From: Mucor racemosus
Lineage: Eukaryota > Mucoromycota > Mucoromycetes > Mucorales > Mucoraceae
Assembly (NCBI GenBank): GCA_027405735.1
Contig: JAPEHQ010000017.1
Coordinates: forward strand, 379,501 to 443,500
Reading direction: 5' to 3'
DNA length: 64,000 bases
The position numbers and the translations under genes were made by a program. Shown here one piece after another: positions 54,258 to 64,000 of this stretch. Positions within the stretch are counted from its first letter, which is position 1. Every line of letters starts with the position of its first letter. The notes below the pieces were generated by a model, which was given only the letters and a program-made list of their open reading frames with translations, ran no database searches and was not told the DNA's origin.

Positions 54258-55801
54258 TTTTATGATTGAATTTGATTTAATATGATGTGATGTAGAAAAA
54301 AAAAAAAAAGGAAAACTGGGGAAAAAGGTCCTTATATTTATATTTGTTTTAAGAAAGGGTAACTCAGGAGCCAAATAATCATGTACGACTACATGTTCCC
54401 AAATTAGATTCTATGATTATGATTGGCCCTCCTTGATTTGATATGTTGAACACAAGAAAAGCACACTGTTTTTATTTCATCCCGTCATCTCAACCAAGTA
54501 TGGAATGACCCTACAAAATATTCATATCTTTTTTTAGTTATTTCTTTAATATTAAACTTTTAATAAAATCATAATAATGAGAAGGGGTAATTCCTAAAAT
54601 AATTTTTACAATGTTTATTAGAAAACGCGAACTTTTCCTTTGTTTACTTTTCTGTTGAGCACAAAAAAAAAAAAAAAAAAATGCCTTTGTGCGATGCCAA
54701 GATGGTATGATGCCAAATATGTAACTCGGTTATTTCGGGCGAGTTTTTTTTTTTTCTTTTCGTATCTTCTTACTGCACAACGACCGTGCGTCTTTTCGTG
54801 TTTTTTTCTATTCAGTTCAATCCTGTCAAGATTGATTTATCAATTTGCTCTAGCAATATTGGCATTCAAATCAAACATTTCTATTAATAACATTCTTTAA
54901 ATTATTTTTAACTTTTTTTTAGATACATTTTCTTATTTTTAACTTGACGTAAGAATTATTTTTAAATGACAAAAACTATTGGAATTTTTTGATTTGCATT
55001 TTTCAGGAACACACATTAGAGTATTTATTTCATCATCATGGTTTGAATGCACACAAAAATGTTGTATCACTTTTATAGTTTATTTGACGAATTTACTCGA
55101 ATTGTAATATCTTTATTGTTTCCACACGTGCTTCATTCCCTTGATCCCTTTTCGTTTAAAAATTATGAGTCTTTTGTTGATTGTTTTATTCATGAATGGC
55201 TGAGTTGGTTTTCCCTCGATCAAATATAAAAAGCCAACTTTTTTTCATTCTTTTGTTTTTCTTTTGTTTTTCTTTTTTCTTTCTTTCCCTTTTTTTTATT
55301 TTACTGATTTTATTCTATACATATTTCAGCACATTTTCCTCAAAATGTTTTCATTTTATATCCAAGATTCAACAGTTGTAGTGATCCACATTTCTATCTT
55401 CTTGATCTGTGGTTGCTAAGCAATAACTTGAAATCAAACGACGATCCAACATATAAATTGCGTGGAAACTATATAAAGATATATAGTCTATTGCTAAGCA
55501 TTTGATGCTATATACTTGCACTAGCCATGAATTCATGAAAACTTTCAAGACTCTTTACAAAAAAAAAGATATTTGCAAATCCATGTCTGATGTCATGTTG
55601 GACTCTAAAAATAGAATTGCAATATGCACGACTAAAGCTGCACCAATAGGGAGTGAATTTTATTGATTAATTATGGAATTTTGTACTCGGTATTTATGAT
55701 ACATTTTAATTTATTGATTGATTCTGTTTTAAGAAAGAAAAGATGTGATATAATTGGTGAAAATCTAACTAATTTTGTACAACGATTTTATGCTTTTTGA
55801 T
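54258..55801. other. Intergenic DNA between coiled-coil gene and GGC1
   Basis: AT-rich with long poly(T) and poly(A) runs. The open frames here are Phe/Ser-rich and give no family signature. The first part should hold the coiled-coil gene promoter, the last part the GGC1 3' flank. Confidence 0.45.
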
Positions 55802-56887
55802 TTACTTTTGACCTTCAAACATTTTGTGGAAGACAGGAATCAATTGTTGAGCAACAGTGAAACTGAAAATCAACTTGGGACCAACCTATTAATAAAAATT
55901 ATATTAAAATTAGTATCAAAAAGAATGCTTAAACCTCCCCTCTCGATAAAATATTTTTAAATAATTTAAAAATAAACTCTCCCTCTCTCTCTCTCTCCTT
56001 GAAATATGTATAAATAACTTACCACCAAAATCTTGGGAGTCAAACCCTTAAAGAAACCAGCGAAACCTTCATTCTTGACAAGATCCTTGATGATCTTGAA
56101 ACCAGATTCTGGGTTTTCAAAGTTACGGTTTTGAATACGAGTTTTGACAACATCCAAAGGAGCAGCGACAGTGATAGAAGCGACAGCACCACCAATGGAA
56201 GAACAGAAGTTTTGGAAGAAAGTAGCCTTATTATAATCTTCTAATGAGAACATGTATTCCTTAACGAAAGCGGAACCACCAAAGAGAGCGAATGAACCAG
56301 GAGCATTACGAGCAGCAGTCCAACCAGCACCACGATAAAGACCCATACCTTCATCCTTAACAATGGTCAAGAAACCACGTCCACGGAAAGCTTCAGGGTT
56401 TGTTTGTCTCTTAATCTTCAAAACATCCAAAGGAAGCAAAGCAATCTCACCAATACCAACCAAACTACCAGCAGTAGCATGCATCATGGTCTTTCCGGTC
56501 TTTTCACCAAAAGTACCAACAAATAAGTCTCTGTGGTGCTTGTTCAAATAATCTCTAACAAAAGGTTGACCACCAAACTTGTAAACTCTTTGGGCAACCT
56601 TGTAACCAGCAGCGAAACCAAGACCAGGGAAAAGAGAAGCATACTTCTTCATAAATGTGGCATTGGCAGCTTCCTAGATTAATTAAATCACAGAGATCAA
56701 TAAACCCTGATTTCTCAAACTGTGGATTTTTTTGACATGGCGTATAACAATATACACACCCCTTGTCAAAAAAAAATTATGATTTATTACCTTGAAGACA
56801 ACTTGATTAACAGCAGCCTTGTTTTCAGCAAATGCACGACCTGAAATCCAAAGCTAAATCATGATAAATTGTATTAGTTTTTCAGGT

Positions 56888-56919
<32 letters not shown>

Positions 56920-57086
56920 GCCCCTGTAACTTTTTTTCTTCTTACCTTGTTTTGGTTACTCATCAAACGCTTGGCAACGGTATCGACAGGATGGAAAATA
57001 ATCAATTCAAGAATACCGGAACTGGCACTGCCAGCGAAACGAGCCTTACCAGACTCGGATTGACCAGAAGCAATAGGAGGAGACAT
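55802..57086 (-). CDS. GGC1: Mitochondrial GTP/GDP carrier
   Basis: Four exons (57086-56946, 56853-56791, 56673-56023, 55885-55802) join in frame to 312 residues, the usual length of a mitochondrial carrier. The three carrier signatures are seen as HPVDTVAKR (about 32-40), LPLDVLKIK and APLDVVKTR, each at the end of an odd-numbered transmembrane helix. The start ASSGILELIIFHPVDT and following KRLMSN match the GGC1 (Yhm1) subfamily as I know it. GGC1 imports GTP and exports GDP across the inner membrane and affects iron homeostasis. Codon choice is strongly biased (AAG, ACC, GTC), unlike neighbouring genes, which suggests high expression. Confidence 0.9.
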
Positions 57087-58405
57087 TTGTTAATTTAAGT
57101 GTTCAAGACAAGAGAAAAAAAAAAGAAAGGTGTTCTGGAGAAGAAAAAAATTGAGATATTTAAACGAAAAAAAAAACTTTGTCCCTGGGGGCTTTCAAAA
57201 AATAGGTTCATTCATGGAGAGTCGGGAGCGTAAAGCATGGAATCCCAGTAATTGTCATCATATAAAGCATTATAACGACATGTAATGCAACTTTCGCTAT
57301 TAAATGAGCCTTTATTTTCATTTAATTGAGAGTTAAAATCGAAATTTGAGGGATTTTTCAACTGTTAATAAATCAAATCATGAAAATGAAAATTTTTTAT
57401 TCAACTTTCTTGAGGTTACAAACGATGAGTCATGTCATGGACTCATGCTGTATTAGAAAAATCACATGACTTAATTTACCACTCCATCTTTTTTGTTATC
57501 TAATCTCGATTATTATCAAAACAAAACTTGGTCTAGTTATCCTAGAACAGCTATTAAATTTATAAAAGCCAAATCAAAAGTATTAAAAGGCCTTGATTGC
57601 TCTAAATCATGGATGATTATTGTCAAATGGGTTATTTCTCTCATGTTCCTGAAAATAATAACAATTATAGATCTACATTTTCTTACCAAAAAGGTTAGTG
57701 GTGTTACTGATAAAAAAAGATTATCAGCTCTTTGTTGCTACTTATAAGATGCTTTTGGAATCGCATTATTTTTTCTGTTTGTTAATTGCAATTTTACAAT
57801 ATCAACTCGAAATATATATGCGTATTTACGAAAATACAAAGATGCTATGGCTAATTTCATGCTCAAGGAATAATTAAGATTTATTGAATTGTTAAGCAAA
57901 TCTTTTATGGTCTATGAGGATCAAAATCATGGTCCATTATGGCCCAAACATGTTGAATATTTGCTTTACTATGGGGCCTTTTAATATATTGTAACAGCTT
58001 TTCACATAAATATTCGTATGATACTTGTATATATCTCTACAGCAGCAGTATTAACTACAAATTCGTATATGTAAAATTGAATCACTTTTCACCAGGCGTG
58101 AAACACCATATTCTTCAGGCAACATCCATATATTTTGCCTTGTTGGAAGCCCATTCCAATAAATACATTGCACCTACCATAATAATTTTTTTTTTCCTTG
58201 TTGTTGTAGATATTTGGATACTAAAAAAAATTATTCATCCATTGACTTTGCCTTGTCCAAATACTTCTGAAATGCAACTAATGTTACAAAGCATAAATAA
58301 AACTTTATATGCTAAAAATGCCTCAGGAAAGCACTGACCGGATTTCCATCGTCGTTGCAAATCTTTAAATTCAGAATCTTTCAAATTTTCTATAACTAAC
58401 TTCGT
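57087..58405. other. Intergenic DNA, possibly with element debris
   Basis: The first 150-200 bp should be the GGC1 promoter. Frames near 57493-57747 and 58077-58337 look slightly protein-like but are broken and unrecognised. The poly(T) tract in the GGC1 first intron (56890-56919) belongs to that gene. Confidence 0.4.
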
Positions 58406-59706
58406 ATTAAACGCTTTTTTAAAATACATCTTAGATACTATAAAACAGATATTATGCTACATGCTCCTAAATTTATTTTATATCTCACGAAAGGCTCAAA
58501 AACACGTAAAATTCACTGCTTTTTCCTTGAAAACTGGGTCTCGCTTTTTATCCCTGCTTTACTTTTTTTTTCACTAAATAATACCAGGAAAAAATTGTAT
58601 GCCATTGTACCTGAGATGTTCAGCTTTAATTCAAAAACAAGTATCCGGAAATATCCTATCTTTTGCAGTTGGTATTAATTTTTCAATACTAAATTTTCAG
58701 ATTTTTTACGCGAATTTCACTGCTAAAGGATTGAAAACTTTGAGGCTTTATATCTCCAGAAAAAATTAAGCTATGCTAACACTTTCTAGTAATTAAACTT
58801 ACTTGTTTTGAGGTGCTCTATAACATATGTTAATATAAAAAATTCTGAGCAGTTTTATTTTTTTTCATTTTTTTTTTGGCATTTCTATGGTAGGTTTCAA
58901 AATATTGGTTAAATTGAGCAACATTTTTTTTTAGTTCATTTCATTAAGCTCGCTAAGCTCTCTCGGACCCAATTTAGCTTTTCTTAAAATATTGATTTTT
59001 CGTGGAGATATCCTCAAAAATGTGTACAAAAAGGTACCTCCATTTCTGGCGTCCATTTTTCCCTTATATACCCTCATCCCAAATTCTGAAACTGAAAAAA
59101 ATTTGGACAAAAATCTTGTTTTCTCTACGAAAAATGTAGATAAACAGTTAAATAATAGCTCGATCGATAGATAATTATTTTGCGCATTACTTCAATTAAT
59201 TATATTTTAAATATTTTAATAAAAAGTGATGTGTATCTTCAAAAAACCTTCAAAATTTCAATCGCTTTTTATACACAATTTAATGTAAAATGTTTGGTTA
59301 AATTTTATTTGGATGGATGCAGAATCCAAAAGTGTACAAAAACCATTTAATTCACTAGGTCGACTTACTTTGCAGTTTATGAGCCATTAAACAATTTTAT
59401 TTTCTTGATCATTTTCTGGTCGATTTTACAACAAATCGATTTTGAAACCCAGTTATGGTAAGCTTTAATCCGTAATGGAAACTATTATTTTAATTATCTC
59501 GGCGAAAAATCAATATTTTTTGCTGAATCAAAAATTGTAGAGTAGTACTCAATTAGGCCTATCTTGTGAATACATAAAATCAGCACTTTAATTTTGATGC
59601 TCAATTTTTTACATAGATTTTAGGTTAATTTTGGTCAATGTTAGGCTAGTGCACTTATATATGTATATTAATTCCTTTATTTTCGGAAAGATATCAATGG
59701 CACGTA
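58406..59706 (+). repeat. Repeat C3, putative 5' LTR
   Basis: C family, about 1.3 kb. It is diverged from C1/C2 and closer to C4. Confidence 0.7.
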
Positions 59707-59790
59707 GAGGAAAGGTACATCTTCTTTGAAGATTTCACGTAATTTGACTCAATATCGGACGAAAAATTCAAAAATTATCGGAAAGCAATA

Positions 59791-61840
59791 ATGACTTCGA
59801 GACTTGCGGCTGCCAAGAGCAGACTCAAAAAGATCCATTTCGACACTGGTGATGTTTATATTCCTGATGATATCAGGGCTGCTGACGATGCTCAAGAGTT
59901 AGTCAACTGGTTTACTTCCCAAAGTGGTTCTATGATGAAGAAAGTTGATATAACTAGATTTAAAGCAATCAATGCTAATAAATTGCCTAGATTTTAGCTG
60001 ACTGGACAATCTATTTACTTACCCTCCCATTCTCGTTTTTCGTCCACTGATCATTTCTTTAGTTCTTTCGAGAAGATAATTAATGCTTCTTCGGGTAATA
60101 ATACTGAAGATTTTTTGGAGACAATACATCCCTATTTCAATTTCAATGCCATTTGAATATGAGACATGATAGATGTAATGATTCACATTACATGATGTTT
60201 CAACAATAATTGCATGAATTAGTTTCAGTTGTATAATTCATATAAACATGTAAATGTTGGATCAGATATTGAACATTAGAGAAAATACCTGTTTCTTTCT
60301 TTCATTAATAATTTTATTAATCAAATAAACTTATTATCACAACCATAACCGATTTATTACTTAGCTTAATACTACTTGTCAAATATTAATCACACTTAAT
60401 ACATAGTAAGTATTGACCAAAGTAATAGTCAGCTACAACTAGTAACACCAACAACGTCCACCTCTAGTACTTCTTTCTTAATAGACTCAACCTATTACAA
60501 GATCATAGTACTTATTACTTACAATAGACAAAGAATGACTTCATCAAGTGTGTCAATTGGAACGATGCTAAGGCACTTTGTCGCAAGCACTACGGTACCC
60601 CTGTGGACAAGGAGGAATCGATGGCTATGTTGTTTAACATGCGTATGATGGAGGCCAGCGACACTTTGCAAAATTACACCAATAATTTTGTTAAGAATTT
60701 GCAAGACTCTGGTTTCTCCATCAAGAACAATCTTCTTGCTAGGTTCTGTCGTGTTTCATGCAGCTTTGTAAAAACAAGAAGCGGTTGATGATTAATTAGA
60801 TAAAAATTCAACATAAAGATTCTGCTTATAAATGGAAGCGCAATTATTACTAAGAGCTATGAGTGCATTTTGCTTCAACAAAAACGTAACTAAAATAAAA
60901 AAAGCGGTAGGAATTACAATTAATAACACTTCTAAGGTTATTAAAGGTATATAAAAAAATAAAGCAACAATTAATCTACTAGGTAGTAGATCATTGTGGT
61001 ATTTATATTAAATGTCTAATTCAAATTACTAATGCAGTAATTTGATCAACTCGGTTTTAAAGCTGATGGAAAAAGGGATCAGCAATTAATTCAGGTTATA
61101 CAATTATCTATAACAATTTTCTGTAGTTTTTAAATTATAGCTAAGTTTCTATATTTCATGATCTTGGTTCTCACACCAGATTTATTATGTTATTAATTAC
61201 TAATTTAATTTGATGTGTGAAAGACTGCCAGTGGTTCACATACTGTAACATTCTACCATTATTTTTGGTGGATAAGCAAGACGGTGACAAGGTTGTTGGT
61301 GGTGAAGACTTCAAAGAAAAACAGCGTAACGCCTTTAAAAGTAATAGTAGTCCTGGGAGTTTCAAGGTACCTAAGGTCGAGATTGTGAGTGGCTTTTTCT
61401 GTGTAAAGCATGGTGGCAACAAATCCAATTACAATGCTAAAAATTGCCGTTCTAAGCTCAACAATTTTGAATCTGACAACAAGCCTAATAGAGCTACTAA
61501 TTCTGCTGTTACTATGGGGTTATTTTCGGTCTCGTCTGGCGTTACTGTACTCAAGACTGTAACTATTGTCATTGTCCCCATTTGTTTGGTCCCAGATGTA
61601 ATGAGTTCCGTAAAGCTATGGCTGCACGACGCAAGAAGGATGTTGGGGTTTCAACCATTGGTACTGTATCACTATTGCAACTCAACACACTACTGAACCT
61701 GACATCAGCCTTGAGAATGTTGATTCTTTAATGGGAGAGATTAATGCTGAGCTTAAAGCTCGAGACGCTACTCCTGCCTGTAAGTGCGATAACAAAAAAG
61801 CTGAAAGTGTTATATCAAAAGATACTAATATAAAAATGCT
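59791..61840 (+). pseudogene. Broken retrotransposon gag-like gene
   Basis: ATG 59791 begins a 68-codon frame (MTSRLAAAKSRLKKIHFDTG) closed by TAG, after which the same frame stays open to about 60153. A non-coding insert follows (about 60155-60510). Coding then resumes (KALCRKHYGT, then LFNMRMMEA and NNFVKNLQDSG, about 60540-60750), is broken again, and resumes at about 61217-61670 with a zinc-finger-like CVKHGGNKSNYNAKNC. A frame change leads to a last piece with MGEINAELKARDA near 61730. Helical body plus Cys/His motif at the end fits Gag. It is not functional as it stands. Confidence 0.65.
60155..60514. mobile_element. Insertion inside the gag-like gene
   Basis: About 360 bp of non-coding AT-rich DNA separates two parts of the gag-like frame. 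Its end shows pyrimidine/ACC-rich words (ACCAACAACGTCCACCTC). It may be a solo LTR or MITE; termini were not found. Confidence 0.35.
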
Positions 61841-62299
61841 CTTCTAAAAGATACATTTTATCAATTCATTGATGCTTCATCGTATTTAAATGTTTTCTAG
61901 ATAGTTATATGATTATTAATTTATTAATATTATTAATGAATTGCCGGGTATTGAGGTACTTGGTATGATTTGTTTCCAAATCATATACAATGAAATTTGT
62001 GGAATTTGGAATCTGTGATTGTATCATTTGGATAAGATGTAGGATTGCTTATGTTTTATTGTTGCCAAGTGTTCCTGAATGTTCCTGATAGTCGCTGTTA
62101 ATGCTAGTGGTTATGTATGACATTTAGTATGAGTTACTAAATGTCATGCCATGTTGAATTTCAATTGTTGTTCCTGGATTTCTACATCTGGGTAAACTTC
62201 TGATATATCAGAAAGTTTTAATGTACTGTATTTTAGTTACTGACTCCTATCATTTGAATAAATCTTATTATATATTCAAATAAACTCCCTGCAATGCTA

Positions 62300-63551
62300 T
62301 CAAAAATATCTCAAGATGTTGATAAATAGATTTGAATTGCTCGCATTATGATACCTGTTTTTGAATTTATTTTATACCATACAAAAGGCTCAAAAATGCG
62401 TAAAATCCGTTGCTTTTTTCTTAAAAACTGGGTGCAACTTTTTATCCACGTGTAACTTTTTTTTCACTAAATAATGCCAGGAAAAAATTATATGCCATTG
62501 TACCTGAGATGTTCAGCTTTAATTCAAAAACAAGTATCCGGAAATATCCTATTTTTTGCAGTTGGTATTAATTTTTCAATGCTAAGGTTTCAGATTTTTT
62601 ACGCGTATTTCACTGCTAAAGGATTGAAAACTTTGAGGCTTTATATCTCCAGAAAAAATTAAGCTATGCTAACACTTTTTAATAATTAAACTTACTTGTT
62701 TTGAAGTGCTCTATAACATATGTTAATATAAAAAAATTCTGAGCAGTTTTATTTTTTTTCATTTTTTTTGGCATTTCTATGGTAGGTTTCAAAATATTGG
62801 TTAAATTGAGCGACATTTTTTTTGCATTCATGTCATGGAGCTCGTTAAGCTCTCTCGGATCCAATTTAGATTTTTTTTAAAATATTGATTTTTCGTGGAG
62901 ATATCCTGAAAAATGTGTACAAAAAGATACCTTCATTTCTAGCTTCCATTTTTCCCTTATATACCCTCATCCCAAATTCTGAATTTGAAAAAAATTTGGA
63001 CAAAAATCTCATTTTCTCTATGGAAAATTTAGCTAGGAAATTTTGCAATAGCACGATCGATAGATAATTATTTTGCGCATCATCTCAATTAATTATATTT
63101 TAAATATGCTTATCAAAAGTGATGTGTATCTTCAAAAAACCTTCAAAATTTCGATTGCATTTTACGCACAATTTAATGTGAAATGTTTATTTAATTTTTA
63201 TTTAGATGGATTCAGAATCCAAAACTATACAAGAACTATTTATTTTACTAGGTCCACTTACTTTGCAGTTTATGAGCAATTAAACAATTTTATTTTCTTG
63301 ATCATTTTCTGGTCGATTTTACAACAAATCGATTTTGAAACCCAGTTATGGTAAGCTTTAATCCGTAATGGAAACTATTATTTTAATTATCTCGGCGAAA
63401 AATCAATATTTTTTGCTGAAACAAAGAATGTAGAGTAGCTTTCCACTGGATCTATCTTGTGATTACAAAAAAGTAATATATAAATTATGGAGTTTATATT
63501 TTATAGCTTATTTTAGGTCAATGCACTTATATTCTGGCGTTAGGACAGATG
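62300..63551 (+). repeat. Repeat C4, putative 3' LTR
   Basis: C family; same orientation as C2 and C3. Confidence 0.7.
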
Positions 63552-64000
63552 CCAATAGTTGTACATAACAAAAAAGAAACCTGTGATTTGAAATTGAATT
63601 TTGAAACGGTATTAATTAGACAATAATTAAACCTATTTGTTTGTTATAATTTCTTCAGGGAGCATTTAATTTGAATGAATATTTCTAAATAACCATGTGA
63701 AACATCTTTTGTAAGCTGATGGCACAGCATTTTGATTTAAATAATCGATAGAAAGCAGATTTTGTACAATTATACATGTATACATTTATATTTTATATAT
63801 GCCCAACATATCCGTTTCGGAACAATCAAAATATGCTACGAGATTAAAGCACAAATCATTTCTTTGAAAACAGTTTACTTGTACATGTAATTGATTATGC
63901 AACTTTTTTTTGTATTTTTTAATTTTAAATCAAACAATGGATGAAATCTGACAGAGACAACCCATTTATGGTATATCGCTTCTATCGTTAAATAAATTCC
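63552..64000. other. AT-rich flank
   Basis: I see no gene, RNA or repeat. Confidence 0.5.

Larger units (their letters stand above)
58406..63551 (+). mobile_element. Decayed LTR-type element with C-family repeats and gag debris
   Basis: Two C-family units (58406-59706 and 62300-63551) in direct orientation enclose about 2.6 kb with a broken gag-like gene on the + strand. These two units share features absent from C1/C2 (for example TTTGGACAAAAATCT), as expected for the two LTRs of one insertion. No RT, integrase or protease was seen, so this is a non-autonomous or internally deleted element. LTR termini and target duplication are not resolved. Confidence 0.7.

Noticed and set aside
57493..58337. 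Possible gene remnants upstream of the decayed element
   Set aside because: Frames are short, broken and not recognisable; kept only as possible debris.

Overview
The window looks like nuclear DNA from a filamentous, early-diverging fungus, most likely a member of the Mucoromycota/Mucorales. The reasons are strong AT richness, protein-coding genes cut by many short introns (mostly 50-65 bp, GT..AG, often with a CTAAC-like branch site), a fungal septin, a GGC1-type carrier, a DUF262 protein of fungal style, and a Ty3/gypsy LTR retrotransposon. The identification of the organism is inference. I joined exons by hand, and most reconstructed genes close in frame.

Layout. 1-9.5 kb: gene-poor, repeat-rich, with old repeat fragments (E, A, B) and a short minisatellite. 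9.5-10.8 kb: a 1.3-kb repeat (C1). 12.1-17.8 kb: a compact island of four housekeeping genes: an RSC58-like chromatin protein, an SRR1 protein, proteasome beta-2 (PUP1) and RNase H1. 18.3-22.3 kb: C2, an inverted copy of C1, followed by A, B and E fragments that are also inverted relative to the left side; B carries a broken dynein intermediate-chain fragment in both places. 23.0-27.1 kb: a CHK2/Rad53-type FHA kinase and the DNA glycosylase OGG1, divergently arranged. 27.3-38.0 kb: a small unknown protein, a septin, a small coiled-coil protein, an unknown gene, a 1,058-residue ZGRF1-like helicase and, divergent from it, a DUF262 protein.

38.0-53.4 kb: AT-rich DNA holding two diverged direct repeats (D1, D2) on either side of an apparently intact 8.65-kb Ty3/gypsy element (39942-48592) with nearly identical 739/740-bp LTRs. 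This element is unusual: gag, protease-RT-RNase H and integrase lie in three separate ORFs, a 736-bp spacer separates RT from integrase, an extra 130-codon ORF follows integrase, and a 37-nt A-tract sits just after the integrase stop. 53.4-57.1 kb: a coiled-coil/poly-Asn protein related to the small protein at 30.2 kb, and the mitochondrial GTP/GDP carrier GGC1. 58.4-63.6 kb: a decayed element made of two direct C-family repeats around a broken gag-like gene, which suggests that C is a long LTR and that C1 and C2 are solo LTRs or fragments.

Functionally, several neighbours concern genome stability: RNase H1 and a ZGRF1-like helicase (R-loop and recombination intermediates), a checkpoint kinase, OGG1, and a DUF262 protein with a ParB-like DGxQR motif. 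Co-regulation of the two divergent pairs is a hypothesis only.
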